Counted from the first letter of the stretch, positions 18,333 through 27,281 are shown. The stretch: DNA of 64,000 bases from JANMMJ01 sp964543235 (GCA_964543235.1 CAZIXE010000017.1:5445-69444); one strand, 5' to 3'. Numbers and translations: made by a program. The notes: generated by a model not told the origin, from the letters alone.

Positions 18333-19517
18333 TCAAAGGCCGATCCGGTTGGCGCGGGCGGTAAAGAATATGCCACTCGGCTTCACTGCCGGCAGTTCGG
18401 CAATCTTGGCCCGCGATGCCGTGTCGATGATGTCCACGCGGTCGGCGTCACGAACCGATATCCAGACTTCGCGGCCTTTCGAGGTGAACTCCATGTGCAG
18501 CACGCCGGGCCCCGGCCGCAGCTCGTCGGCAATCTGGCCGTGCAGCATGTCGATGATCTGAACAGTGTCGTTTCGCGGCGGCGCAAAGTTGATCCAGACA
18601 TAGCGGCCGCCGGGCTGGACAACACAGAACATGGGTTGCCCATGAACGCTGATGCGGCCTGTCTCGGCAAAGCTGGAATTGTCGACCAGCAGCACCTCGT
18701 GCCGGCCGACTGCGGGCAGGACGAGATTGCCGCCTGTGCTCCCCCACCCTTCTAGATGCGGCATCTTGTAGACCGGAAGGCGGTCGTCGCCCCTGCCGTA
18801 TCCAGCGAGTACCCGTTCGATCCTGAGCGGCTCCCGCCATAGATCGACATGGGCCAGTCCATCCTCACCAAAGAGGCCGGCGAGATAGTGACGGCCATCC
18901 GCGGTGACATAGCCATCATAAGGCAACCTGCCTGCCTGTCCCAGATTCGTGACGTGCGGATCCCGGTCTCCCGAGCAGTCGATCATCCAGATCTCACCTG
19001 CATCGTAGAGCGAAACGACAAACCGCCGTCCTGGAATATCCACCAGCCCCACGGTTTTGGAGTACTGGCCCGCACCAAATCTGGCTGCCACATGATGCAG
19101 TGGTTCCAGCGACGCATGGTCGAAGATCTTCACGCCACCCGGCTCGTAGTTCGAGACGGCAATCAGCCGGCCATCATCCGAGATCGCGCCACCAATGGCA
19201 TTTCCTCCCTGAACAATGCGCTTGGCAATTCTCTGCTCGAGCAGGTCGACCTTTGTCAGGCCTCCGTCCCTGCCGAAGACGAAAGCATAGCGCTGATCGG
19301 GGGAGAAGACCGCGGCTGCATGCGACAGATCGCCCAATCCGTCGATGCGGCCCAGCATGCTGCGGCCGCTTTGCTCGACGATCAGGACGGACCCGGTTGC
19401 TCTCTCGATGATGAGGCCGAGATCGCCGGTACCGCGCAGCTGCGAACCTCTCGCTCCGGCCCAGGTGGGTGTGGCGAGGAGAGGTGCGGCAAGAAACGAC
19501 CTGCGTGCCAGCTTCAT
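18333..19517 (-). CDS. nirF: NirF, heme d1 biosynthesis propeller protein
   Basis: 394 residues. It is a d1-type beta-propeller without a cytochrome c domain, showing DGRLIAVSNYEPGGVKIFD, HLEGWGSTGGNLVLPAVGRHEVLLVD and the C-terminal AVKPSGIFFTARANR. The N terminus MKLARRSFLAAPLLATPTWAGA looks like a twin-arginine signal, so folded export is likely. Some NirF proteins are lipoproteins instead, and no lipobox Cys is seen here. NirF acts late in heme d1 synthesis in the periplasm. The ATG at 19517 overlaps the nirC stop as ATGA. Confidence 0.9.
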   Translation of the reverse strand: MKLARRSFLAAPLLATPTWAGARGSQLRGTGDLGLIIERATGSVLIVEQSGRSMLGRIDGLGDLSHAAAVFSPDQRYAFVFGRDGGLTKVDLLEQRIAKRIVQGGNAIGGAISDDGRLIAVSNYEPGGVKIFDHASLEPLHHVAARFGAGQYSKTVGLVDIPGRRFVVSLYDAGEIWMIDCSGDRDPHVTNLGQAGRLPYDGYVTADGRHYLAGLFGEDGLAHVDLWREPLRIERVLAGYGRGDDRLPVYKMPHLEGWGSTGGNLVLPAVGRHEVLLVDNSSFAETGRISVHGQPMFCVVQPGGRYVWINFAPPRNDTVQIIDMLHGQIADELRPGPGVLHMEFTSKGREVWISVRDADRVDIIDTASRAKIAELPAVKPSGIFFTARANRIGL

Positions 19518-19834
19518 TGCCTCAATCCTGTCTTGAGCATCCGCGCGATCCACAGGGCTTCGTCTTCCGTAACCAGGCTTCGCCATGGCGGCATGGGCGT
19601 GTCTTCGACGCCATCGAGTATGATCTCGGCAATGATTTCGTCGGGAAATGCCGAAAGATCCCGTGGCAGCAGCGGCTTACCGAGGCCCCCTCTCATCGTC
19701 AGCCCGTGGCAGGACCCGCAATCCTGGAGAACCATATTGTGCAGCTCCCGCTCACGCACGGGACTGATCGCATCGCCGGCGGCCGGTGCAGATAGTGCGC
19801 AACTAGCCTGAAGCGCAATCAACAGAGCTCTCAT
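19514..19834 (-). CDS. nirC: NirC, small periplasmic cytochrome c
   Basis: 106 residues with a signal peptide (MRALLIALQASCALSAPAAGDA) and one c-type heme site, CGSCH at residues 39-43. The distal Met is probably in DTPMPPW. NirC is the short cytochrome c of nir operons, an electron carrier for NirS or for heme d1 maturation. Its start lies 32 bases inside the nirE frame, and its stop overlaps nirF. Confidence 0.87.
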   Translation of the reverse strand: MRALLIALQASCALSAPAAGDAISPVRERELHNMVLQDCGSCHGLTMRGGLGKPLLPRDLSAFPDEIIAEIILDGVEDTPMPPWRSLVTEDEALWIARMLKTGLRQ

Positions 19835-20588
19835 GTGCGATGACGTCCATTTTCGACAGAACCTGATGAATTGAAACCACTTCGCCGACGATGAAGAGGA
19901 CTGGCCCCGCGAAACTGACGCTTCGCAGATCCTCGACCAGCCTGCCCAGAGTCGAGTACAATCGCTCTTCTGCCGCTAGCGTGGCGTTGTTGACGGCAGC
20001 CACGGGCGTATCCGCCCGCCGACCCGCCATCTGTAGCTTGCGGCTGATCTGCTCGATATTCGCAAGCCCCATGTAAATGACGACCGTCGTATCCGCATCT
20101 GCCAGGCCATCCCAGTCCAGCTCGAGCTCTTTGTCGTCCCGGCAGTGGCCGGTGACATAGCGAACACTGGTGGCGATGCCCCGATGGGTGAGCGGTATGC
20201 GCAGCGACGCAGCCGCACCCTGTGCCGACGTGATCCCTGGAATGATGGCAAAGGGTATGCCATGGCGCTGTAGTTCCAGGGCCTCCTCGCTGCCGCGACC
20301 GAAAATGAAAGGATCGCCACCCTTGAGCCGTACGACTTTGTTGCCTTGGCGCGCCAATCGTACAAGCAGGTCGTTGATCTCGGACTGCGGCACTGGATGT
20401 TGCCGAGGTTGCTTGCCGACATCGATGCGAACCGACCTCTGCGGCGCCAGTGCCAGAACATCGGGGGAAACGAGGCGATCGTGAACGATGACATCTGCGC
20501 TCGTGATGGCTCTGACCGCCTTCAGCGTGAGGAGCTCCGGGTCACCAGGACCGGCCCCGACGATCGAGACAGTACCCAGAGGTTTCAT
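19803..20588 (-). CDS. nirE: NirE, uroporphyrinogen-III C-methyltransferase
   Basis: 261 residues of the SUMT family. The N-terminal VSIVGAGPGDPELLTLKA, RLKGGDPFIFGRG and the PGITSAQGAAA segment are classic SAM-dependent uroporphyrinogen methylase motifs. It makes precorrin-2 for siroheme and hence heme d1. ATG 20588 (MKPLGTVSIVGAGPG) is preferred over an ATG at 20645, which lacks a ribosome site and would add 19 unconserved residues. Position directly after nirS marks it as the dedicated NirE and not CobA/CysG. Confidence 0.9.
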   Translation of the reverse strand: MKPLGTVSIVGAGPGDPELLTLKAVRAITSADVIVHDRLVSPDVLALAPQRSVRIDVGKQPRQHPVPQSEINDLLVRLARQGNKVVRLKGGDPFIFGRGSEEALELQRHGIPFAIIPGITSAQGAAASLRIPLTHRGIATSVRYVTGHCRDDKELELDWDGLADADTTVVIYMGLANIEQISRKLQMAGRRADTPVAAVNNATLAAEERLYSTLGRLVEDLRSVSFAGPVLFIVGEVVSIHQVLSKMDVIAHESSVDCASG

Positions 20589-20646
20589 GCGCCCGGCTCC
20601 CGGTGACAGGTCCGGCGCAGGGCCGAAACCCCGCGCCGGCCGCATC

Positions 20647-22425
20647 TCAGTAGATGTCGTTACGTGTATTGAACACGTTGAACTTGCCCGTCGGCGTCAC
20701 CAGGCGCTTGTCCTTGATGACGTGCTTAAGCTTCAGTGTCTTGTCATCCACGATGACGATGGCGGATTCCTGCTGCTTTCCATTCCACACCGAGAACCAC
20801 ACTTCATCGCCAGCCTTGTTGTACTCCCCTTGCACGACGCGGCGCTGACCTTCGCTGATCCCCGACCATTCGCCAATCGGCAGCACCTTACCCTCCGGTT
20901 CGTCCTTCGTGAGATCGTCGACATTGTAGACCAGAACTGACGAGGAGAATTCCGACTCCGGATTCAATGGAGTGTCGATGTAGAGGTGCTTCGAATTGGG
21001 ATGGGATTTCACGAAAAGCGAACCACCGCCTTGTCCGCTCAATGTCTGGACGACCTTCCAGGCATGTTCCGGGTGTTTGTCGGGGTCGGTGCCGATCATC
21101 GAGATGGTCTCATCGCCCAGATGGCTGGTCACCCATACCGGTCCGAATTTGGGATGCATCAGATTGGCGCCGCGGCCCGGATGCGGAGTCTTGCCGCCGG
21201 ATTCCAAGACGCTGACAAGCTTGCCTTCCTTGGTGTCGACGACGGCAATCTTGTCGCGGGCGTTCGCTGCCACCAGGAAGTAGCGGCCGGAAGAGTCGAA
21301 GCCGCCGTCATGCAGAAAGCGTTCAGCCTCAATATCGGTTGTCTTGAGATTCCTGATGTCGGAATAGTCGACAAGCAGGATATGGCCCGTCTCCTTCACA
21401 TTGACAATGAATTCAGGCCGGTAGTGAGAAGCCACGATCGAGGCAACGCGAGGCTCCGGATGGTATTCCTGCGTATCGTAAGTCATGCCCCGGGTCGAAA
21501 CGACTTTGAGTGGCTCCATCGTCTCGCCGTCCATGATGACATACTGCGGAGGCCAATAGGACCCGGCGATCGCATACCTGTCTTCCCAGCCCTTCATTTT
21601 CGAAGTCTCGACGGACCGCGCCTCTGAACCGATCTTGATAGAGGCGACCTTGGCAGGCGGATCCATATACAGGTCGATCTGATCGATCTTGGCGTCACGT
21701 CCGACCACATAGAGATAGCGCCCCGACGCGGATAGCCGCGAGATATGAACCGCGTATCCGGTCGACACTATGGTGATGATCTCCTTCGAATCCCCGTCGA
21801 TGAGTGCCACCTCGCCCGTATCGCGCAACGTGACCGAGAACAGGTTGTCGATATCCAGCTTGTTCTGCTTCTCCTTCGGCCGCTTTTCCGGCGGCACCAG
21901 CACTTGCCAGGATGCCTTGATCTGCTCCATGCCGAATTCTGGCGGCTGCGACGGCTCATTGAGCAGGTAGCGCGCCATGAGGTCCACGTCCTTTTCGTTC
22001 AGGTCGCCGGATGTACCCCAGTTCGGCATTCCCGCCGGTGAGCCATAGGTGATGAAGTCACGGAGATATTCGTAGCCATTGGCCTTGGTGACATCGGTCG
22101 TGAGGGCCTTGCCGGTCGCTCCCTTCCGCAATACGCCATGGCAACCCGCGCAGCGCTGGAAATAGATTTCGTTGGCTCTTGCAAACTCTTCGGGCGTTAG
22201 CGTGGGATCGCCCGGTTTGGTTCCCGGCTGTTCAACTTTCTGGCTCTTCAGCACATCGAGACTGGGCTGATACTGGCCGCCCGGCGTCGTATCGTGCTTC
22301 TTGAGTTCCTCCTGCTTCGGCGCCTCTTGTGCAGACGCTGGACTTGCCAGGCTGAAACCCAGAACCAGGCTTGTGCTCAACGCTGCAACGACCGCCAACT
22401 CGTTCACTAGACGCCTGCTCGACAT
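20647..22425 (-). CDS. nirS: NirS, cytochrome cd1 nitrite reductase
   Basis: 592 residues. A signal peptide to about residue 33 (ASPASAQE) precedes a cytochrome c domain with CAGCH at 92-96 and an eight-bladed d1 propeller with conserved His in IVASHYRPEF and NLMHPKFGPVW, ending TGKFNVFNTRNDIY. It reduces nitrite to NO in the periplasm. Two ATGs compete: the GAGGAG site touches the first (22431) and sits 6 bases before the second (22425), so the second is the better start. An FNR-type box at 22484-22497 lies upstream. The whole heme d1 operon follows. Confidence 0.96.
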   Translation of the reverse strand: MSSRRLVNELAVVAALSTSLVLGFSLASPASAQEAPKQEELKKHDTTPGGQYQPSLDVLKSQKVEQPGTKPGDPTLTPEEFARANEIYFQRCAGCHGVLRKGATGKALTTDVTKANGYEYLRDFITYGSPAGMPNWGTSGDLNEKDVDLMARYLLNEPSQPPEFGMEQIKASWQVLVPPEKRPKEKQNKLDIDNLFSVTLRDTGEVALIDGDSKEIITIVSTGYAVHISRLSASGRYLYVVGRDAKIDQIDLYMDPPAKVASIKIGSEARSVETSKMKGWEDRYAIAGSYWPPQYVIMDGETMEPLKVVSTRGMTYDTQEYHPEPRVASIVASHYRPEFIVNVKETGHILLVDYSDIRNLKTTDIEAERFLHDGGFDSSGRYFLVAANARDKIAVVDTKEGKLVSVLESGGKTPHPGRGANLMHPKFGPVWVTSHLGDETISMIGTDPDKHPEHAWKVVQTLSGQGGGSLFVKSHPNSKHLYIDTPLNPESEFSSSVLVYNVDDLTKDEPEGKVLPIGEWSGISEGQRRVVQGEYNKAGDEVWFSVWNGKQQESAIVIVDDKTLKLKHVIKDKRLVTPTGKFNVFNTRNDIY

Positions 22426-22483
22426 AAGCATCTCCTCGTTTTCACTGCTGCGTTACGCTTGCGATGACCCATCGACTGATTCC

Positions 22484-22497
22484 TTGACTTTCATCAA
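22484..22497 (-). promoter_or_regulatory. FNR/Dnr-type box upstream of nirS
   Basis: TTGACTTTCATCAA matches the TTGAC/T-N4-A/GTCAA pattern bound by FNR, Dnr and NnrR proteins. Its centre is 65 bases before the nirS start, a distance suited to class II activation. A second box for the divergent nirI gene is centred 37 bases away. Confidence 0.85.
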
Positions 22498-22520
22498 GCA
22501 CGGTGCGCGGGCTGCGCGCG

Positions 22521-22534
22521 TTGATCGAAATCAA
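22521..22534 (+). promoter_or_regulatory. FNR/Dnr-type box upstream of nirI
   Basis: TTGATCGAAATCAA is a perfect FNR-type palindrome centred 40 bases before the nirI ATG. The short distance suggests it lies close to the transcription start; it may also serve the divergent nirS promoter. Confidence 0.85.
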
Positions 22535-22567
22535 GGAAGCCCAAGAGAGAGCAAGCAAGAAGGTCCT

Positions 22568-24616
22568 ATGGGTCGCCTCAACGCCATTCTGGCCGCCGTC
22601 CTCGTGTGGCTCGCTTCCGGCTGTCATGTCTCGGCCAATGAGGTATCCCAGGAGGAGGTCCGATCATTCATCGCTTCAAGTTTCAAGGTACCTGAAGAGC
22701 ATATTGAGGTTCAGGCTGGTGGTGAAACCGGCCAGCGTATCGTCGTCGACGGGACGACCGTTGGCTTTCTGGGTTCAACCTGGTCGATTTCCCGGACGGC
22801 CGGCTATTCCGGTCGGCCGATCGATATTCTCGTGGCAATTGACGTCAATGCCGTTGTCCGGGGCGCCTTGATTGTCCGCCAGGAGGAGCCGATCCTCACA
22901 CTCGGCATCAGCCCCGGGGAGATCGCATCCTACGTCCGCGGGTTTGCCGGCTATGACCTGAAACGCGGCGATGAACTGGCCGCCGGGGCCGGTCCTCTCG
23001 CCATTGCTGGTGCCACCATCTCGAGCGGCGTCATCAAGAGCGGGATCATCCATACCGCGCGAACGATCGCCGCGTCGCATGGACTGCTGGGCAACACCGG
23101 CCAGAGGCAGCTGAACCTGGCGGGTTCGCGTGCCAGATCATGGAACGAGCTCTTGTCGGAGGGATCGCTGTCGCGCCTGCACGTCACGGCAGCCGGAGCG
23201 GATGAGGCGTTCGGCATCGCCGGCAACGCCCCTGGCGACAGCACCTTTATCGATCTCTTCGTGGCTGTCATTGACCCGCCGCCGATCGGCTTGAGCCTGC
23301 TCGGAAGTGGCGAATATGCGTCGCTGATGGCGTCGGTCCCGGCCGGCGAGCATGCGCTCTTTGTCGGCGGCAGCGGGATCTACTCCTTCAAGGGAACGAG
23401 CTGGCGCAAATCGGGGCACTTCGAACGAATTGAAGTGGTTCAGAACGATCGCACCATACAGTTGACCGAAAGCCAGCATCGTTCTCTTCAGAAACTTGAG
23501 GTGGCCGGCGCGCCGGAACTGCGTGAGACGGCCATCTTCGTGATCGGCGCCGACGAAGGCTTCGACCCCACTGAGCCTTTCGAGCTCGCATTGCTCGCCT
23601 CCCGCGAGGATGCCAGCGGCCAGGCGCGGATGGCTCGCTTCTCAGTGCGGCACACCATGCCTGCGGCATACATAAGGGACGCTGCTCCGGAGTCGAAGCC
23701 GCCCGAGGCGGCGCTCTGGGAGAAGAACTGGCGTCAACGGACCTGGGAAATCGGTATCGTCGCTATAATGCTGCTCACCCTCTACACCATTCTCATCCTG
23801 CAGCACGAGATCGCGTCGCGCCCCCGGCTCTACGCCATCATCCGCATTTCTTATCTTGGCGTCACCCTCGTGCTCCTGGGCGGAATCATCGGGGCACAAC
23901 TCTCCGTCGTGCATGTACTCACCTTCTTGCAGGCCCTGCGAACGCAGTTCTCCTGGGAGACGTTCCTGCTCGATCCTGCAATATTCATCATCTGGGCCTG
24001 GGTAGCCGTCGCTCTCCTCTTCTGGGGTCGGGTCTATTGCGGATGGCTTTGCCCCTTTGGCGCCCTTCAGGAATTGACCAACAAGCTTGCACGGAGGCTT
24101 GGTGTCAGACAGCTCTCTGTCCCTTTCCTGCTGCACGAGCGCCTGTGGCCCATCAAGTACATTATCTTCCTGGGCTTGTTCGCCGTGTCCCTTGCCTCGA
24201 TGCCGGCGGCCTTTGCCGGAGCGGAGGTTGAGCCCTTCAAGACGGCCATCACCCTCCGTTTCGTGCGCGAATGGCCCTTCATCGCCTACGCAAGCTTTCT
24301 TCTCTTGATTGGCCTGTTCATTGAAAGATTCTTCTGCCGCTACTTGTGTCCGCTCGGAGCGGCCTTGGCCATTCCGGCACGGCTCCGCATGTTTGAATGG
24401 CTGAAACGCCGGCCCCAGTGCGGTCGTGAATGCCGGATATGCTCCGTCAACTGTCCGGTACAGGCAATCCATCCCGAAGGTCAGATCAATCCGAATGAAT
24501 GCGTCTACTGTCTGAATTGCCAGATACTCTATCATGACGACCGCATTTGCCCGCCGCTCAAAGCCCGTGCTGCCCGGCAGTTGCCCGGTTCTTCATCCGG
24601 GGCAGCCACGCCATGA
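22568..24616 (+). CDS. nirI: NirI/NosR-family membrane flavoprotein-ferredoxin
   Basis: 682 residues. A lipoprotein-like or signal sequence (VLVWLASGCHVSA) leads into a periplasmic FMN-binding domain with GATISSGVIKSG, whose Ser/Thr region is the expected covalent FMN site. Several membrane helices follow from about residue 390, with cytoplasmic CGWLCPFGALQEL and CRYLCPLGAAL motifs. C-terminal ferredoxin clusters are CGRECRICSVNCP and CVYCLNCQILYHDDRICPP. NirI is required for nirS expression or activity, and its paralog NosR feeds electrons to NosZ. Next to nirS it is called NirI; NosR is the alternative. ATG 22568 has an AGAAGG site. Confidence 0.88.
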   Translation: MGRLNAILAAVLVWLASGCHVSANEVSQEEVRSFIASSFKVPEEHIEVQAGGETGQRIVVDGTTVGFLGSTWSISRTAGYSGRPIDILVAIDVNAVVRGALIVRQEEPILTLGISPGEIASYVRGFAGYDLKRGDELAAGAGPLAIAGATISSGVIKSGIIHTARTIAASHGLLGNTGQRQLNLAGSRARSWNELLSEGSLSRLHVTAAGADEAFGIAGNAPGDSTFIDLFVAVIDPPPIGLSLLGSGEYASLMASVPAGEHALFVGGSGIYSFKGTSWRKSGHFERIEVVQNDRTIQLTESQHRSLQKLEVAGAPELRETAIFVIGADEGFDPTEPFELALLASREDASGQARMARFSVRHTMPAAYIRDAAPESKPPEAALWEKNWRQRTWEIGIVAIMLLTLYTILILQHEIASRPRLYAIIRISYLGVTLVLLGGIIGAQLSVVHVLTFLQALRTQFSWETFLLDPAIFIIWAWVAVALLFWGRVYCGWLCPFGALQELTNKLARRLGVRQLSVPFLLHERLWPIKYIIFLGLFAVSLASMPAAFAGAEVEPFKTAITLRFVREWPFIAYASFLLLIGLFIERFFCRYLCPLGAALAIPARLRMFEWLKRRPQCGRECRICSVNCPVQAIHPEGQINPNECVYCLNCQILYHDDRICPPLKARAARQLPGSSSGAATP

Positions 24617-25518
24617 GGCTGACCAGGCGAAGGTTCCTGATTATTGGGTCGATGGGAATAGCCGGATCGGCCGCCATTGGAACAGGACCGGCTGAGCTCA
24701 CCTGGCGTGGCCATGCCTTGGGGGCAGAAGCGAAGGTGACTTTTGCAAACCTCGATCGCGCCAGGGCGCAGCTTGCCTTGCGGGAACTCCTGCAGGAGGT
24801 CGAGCGCCTGGAAAACATCTTCAGCCTCTATCGTCCCAACTCGGAACTGTCCAGGCTGAACAGGGATCGTGTCCTTTCCCACCCGTCACAGGACTTTCGT
24901 GCCCTTCTGGCTGCAAGTCTCAACTACTGGCAGGGAACTGGTGGCGCCTTCAATCCAGCAGTTCAGCCACTCTGGGAGTATCTTGCGCGGCACTTCGCGG
25001 CAACGTCCAACCCGCCTTGCCGTCATGACCTGCATCGCCTGGCCCAAGCCTGTAACCCTGCCGACATCGAGATCAGACTCTCGCAAATCAGACTGAAGGC
25101 CGGCATGGCATTGACCTTCAATGGTATCGCCCAGGGCTATATCACCGATCGTGCCGTGCAGATTCTCAATCGACACGGCATCGGGCAAACGCTGGTGAAC
25201 TTCGGCGAGTTCCACGCCTTGCCCGGAAAGCCATGGCGGTTGCAGATGGGACAAACCCGTCGGCTTCTGCCGCTCGAAAACGCCGCGATGGCCGTGTCTG
25301 CGGGAAATGGCACCCGCTTCTCCGCGGATGGCCGCTGGCACCATCTCATCGATCCGGCAACGGGGACGAGCTGCAACACGCTCCGTACCGTGACAGTGAT
25401 TGCCGAGACTGCAATTGAGGCCGACGCATTGGCAACAGCATTCTATGTCGCCCCGGCTGAACGGCGTGCTGCCATAGTCCGGCGTTACCCAGGATGCACG
25501 ATCTTCCCTGAGGCATAG
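24613..25518 (+). CDS. ApbE/NirX-like FAD:protein FMN transferase
   Basis: 301 residues. MRLTRRRFLIIGSMGIAGSAA is a twin-arginine signal, so the enzyme is periplasmic. The body shows ApbE motifs: VERLENIFSLYRPNSELSRLNR, GGAFNPAVQPLW, TFNGIAQGYITDRA, and HHLIDPATGTS with the Mg-binding Asp. It attaches FMN covalently to Thr or Ser of partner proteins. It overlaps nirI by ATGA and most likely flavinylates NirI, as NirX and NosX do in other denitrifiers. Confidence 0.9.
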   Translation: MRLTRRRFLIIGSMGIAGSAAIGTGPAELTWRGHALGAEAKVTFANLDRARAQLALRELLQEVERLENIFSLYRPNSELSRLNRDRVLSHPSQDFRALLAASLNYWQGTGGAFNPAVQPLWEYLARHFAATSNPPCRHDLHRLAQACNPADIEIRLSQIRLKAGMALTFNGIAQGYITDRAVQILNRHGIGQTLVNFGEFHALPGKPWRLQMGQTRRLLPLENAAMAVSAGNGTRFSADGRWHHLIDPATGTSCNTLRTVTVIAETAIEADALATAFYVAPAERRAAIVRRYPGCTIFPEA

Positions 25519-25520
25519 CA

Positions 25521-26741
25521 ATGCTGACCTCTGATCCCGATCAACAACCTCCGTTTCTTTCCTACGGATTCCGCCCCTTCTTTCTTTTCGCTGGGCTTTA
25601 TGCGGTCATAGCGGTTTGCGCGTGGCTGGCATGGCTGTATTTCCATGATTGGCCCGGGCTTCTGATCGTCCCCACATTCGCGGGAGCCCCGCATTTGTGG
25701 CACGGGCATGAGATGGTGTTCGGGTTCGCGAGCGCTGTCATCGCGGGCTTCATGCTGACGGCGGTGCCAAGCTGGACAGGCGCTCGCCGCATTGCTGGCG
25801 CGCCGCTGCTTGCCCTGGCTGTCCTCTGGCTGGCAGGTCGCGTCGTCGTCTGGTTCTCAGCCTTGATATCGCCTCTGGCCGTGGCCGTTATTGAACTGGC
25901 ATTCCTGCCGTCGCTTGCCGGCGTTGTCTTTGCGGGGCTGATGGTCAGGCCCGCCCCGCGCAATCTGGTTTTCGCTTTGTTTTTGGCCGCTCTCACTGCG
26001 TGCAATGTGGCGGTCCATGCCGAATGGCTCGGATGGGTCGACGGCACTGCATCGGCCGGCCTGGCGACCGCAATACTGATCATATCTTTGATGGTCGCCA
26101 TCATTGGTGGCCGGATCATCCCGGCATTTACCCGGAACGTCCTCATCATGCGCGGGCCGGCGCAAGCGTTGCCGCAATCGAACCCGGTCATTGATGCGCT
26201 TTCACTAGCGAGCCTGGCCGTTCTGGTGGCGATGATGGCCGCCGGCCTGGCTGGCCCACTGATGGGCTGTCTGGCCGCGTTTGCGAGCGCGGCACATTTG
26301 ATCCGTCTCGCCGGCTGGCAATGGCAGAAGACAATCGGCTCCCCGATACTCTGGAGTTTGCATTTGTCCTACCTGTTCCTTGTGATTGGGCTGGCGGGCC
26401 TGGCAGCAAGCAATCTGGGAGGCTGGCCCTCAGCCACCTCTGCCCTGCACCTGCTGGCCATCGGTGCAATCGGAAGCATGACACTCGCTGTCATGAGCCG
26501 GGCCTCTCTCGGCCATACGGGCCGGCTGCTCAAAGCCAGTCGGACAACGTCAATTGCCTATCTTCTGATTCCCTTGGCGGCCCTGACCCGCTCATTTGGC
26601 ACCGACCTTCTGCCCGGCCATTACATGCTGGTACTCTATGTCTCTGGCAGCCTGTGGATTGCCGGCTTCGGGCTCTTCGCCATTGGCTACTTCGCCATTC
26701 TGACGGGCCCGCCGGTCCCCAAACGAACCCAGCCCGCTTGA
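25521..26741 (+). CDS. nnrS: NnrS family heme-copper membrane protein
   Basis: 406 residues, about twelve hydrophobic segments. FLSYGFRPFFLFAGLYA and PHLWHGHEMVFGFASAVIAGFMLTAVPSWTG are characteristic of NnrS, including the conserved His pair. NnrS is a membrane protein carrying heme and copper, induced by NO and linked to protection from nitrosative stress. It starts two bases after apbE, so nirI-apbE-nnrS form one operon. Its stop codon falls inside the next FNR-type box. Confidence 0.9.
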   Translation: MLTSDPDQQPPFLSYGFRPFFLFAGLYAVIAVCAWLAWLYFHDWPGLLIVPTFAGAPHLWHGHEMVFGFASAVIAGFMLTAVPSWTGARRIAGAPLLALAVLWLAGRVVVWFSALISPLAVAVIELAFLPSLAGVVFAGLMVRPAPRNLVFALFLAALTACNVAVHAEWLGWVDGTASAGLATAILIISLMVAIIGGRIIPAFTRNVLIMRGPAQALPQSNPVIDALSLASLAVLVAMMAAGLAGPLMGCLAAFASAAHLIRLAGWQWQKTIGSPILWSLHLSYLFLVIGLAGLAASNLGGWPSATSALHLLAIGAIGSMTLAVMSRASLGHTGRLLKASRTTSIAYLLIPLAALTRSFGTDLLPGHYMLVLYVSGSLWIAGFGLFAIGYFAILTGPPVPKRTQPA

Positions 26742-26751
26742 CTATCGTCAA
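26738..26751 (+). promoter_or_regulatory. FNR/Dnr-type box upstream of cytochrome c gene
   Basis: TTGACTATCGTCAA is a perfect inverted repeat of the FNR/Dnr class, overlapping the nnrS stop codon and centred 59 bases before the cytochrome c ATG. It would give the cytochrome its own NO- or oxygen-responsive promoter. Confidence 0.82.
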
Positions 26752-26803
26752 GGAGAAGTTCGGCGCTGAAACGCAATTTGACGCGCATGCAAGGAGAACC
26801 ATC

Positions 26804-27178
26804 ATGAAGTCCGTGGTTGTCTCAGGCACCGTGCTGCTTGCTTTGGCTGCCCTGGTCACGACAGCCGAGGCGGGCGATGCTGCCAAGGGCCAGAAAGTAT
26901 TCAACAAGTGCAAGTCCTGTCACGAGGTTGCAACCGAGAAGAACAAGGTGGGACCGCATCTCAGGGGTCTCTTTGGTCGGACCGCGGGATCGCTCGCGGG
27001 CTTTCCCTACTCCGAGCCGCTGAAGGCGTCGGGAATTGTGTGGAGCGAGGACACGCTCAAATCCTATCTTGCCGACCCCAAAGCCGTCGTACCCGGTGGC
27101 AAGATGGCGTTCGCAGGCCTGAAGAAGGAAGAAGAACTCGACGACATCATCGAGTATCTTGAAGAGGCAACAAAGTAG
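26804..27178 (+). CDS. Class I cytochrome c (c2-like) electron carrier
   Basis: 124 residues with a signal peptide (MKSVVVSGTVLLALAALVTTAEA). The heme site is CKSCH at residues 36-40 and the distal Met is M101 in VVPGGKMAFAG. The class I fold is supported by GPHLRGLFGRTAGS. Its ATG follows an AAGGAGA site. It is likely the soluble donor to NirS and perhaps to the CuA subunit of the next operon. It has its own FNR-type box and is followed by a hairpin terminator. Confidence 0.92.
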   Translation: MKSVVVSGTVLLALAALVTTAEAGDAAKGQKVFNKCKSCHEVATEKNKVGPHLRGLFGRTAGSLAGFPYSEPLKASGIVWSEDTLKSYLADPKAVVPGGKMAFAGLKKEEELDDIIEYLEEATK

Positions 27179-27206
27179 CCTTCGCTCTTCCCGTCTTGTC
27201 TGCAAT

Positions 27207-27229
27207 GCGGGCCCTTGGCGGCCCGCTTT
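27207..27229 (+). terminator. Hairpin terminator after cytochrome c gene
   Basis: GCGGGCC (27207-27213) pairs with GGCCCGC (27220-27226) around a 6-base loop and is followed by TTT. It separates the cytochrome c unit from the heme-copper operon, which has its own box. Confidence 0.65.
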
Positions 27230-27267
27230 CCGTTGGTTCCGCCACTGCCCTCGCCGTCTGGCGTCTT

Positions 27268-27281
27268 TTGACTTCGGTCAA
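27268..27281 (+). promoter_or_regulatory. FNR/Dnr-type box upstream of heme-copper operon
   Basis: TTGACTTCGGTCAA is a perfect FNR/Dnr-type inverted repeat centred 68 bases before the first ATG of the operon at 27343. It ties the heme-copper complex to the same regulator as nirS. Confidence 0.83.
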
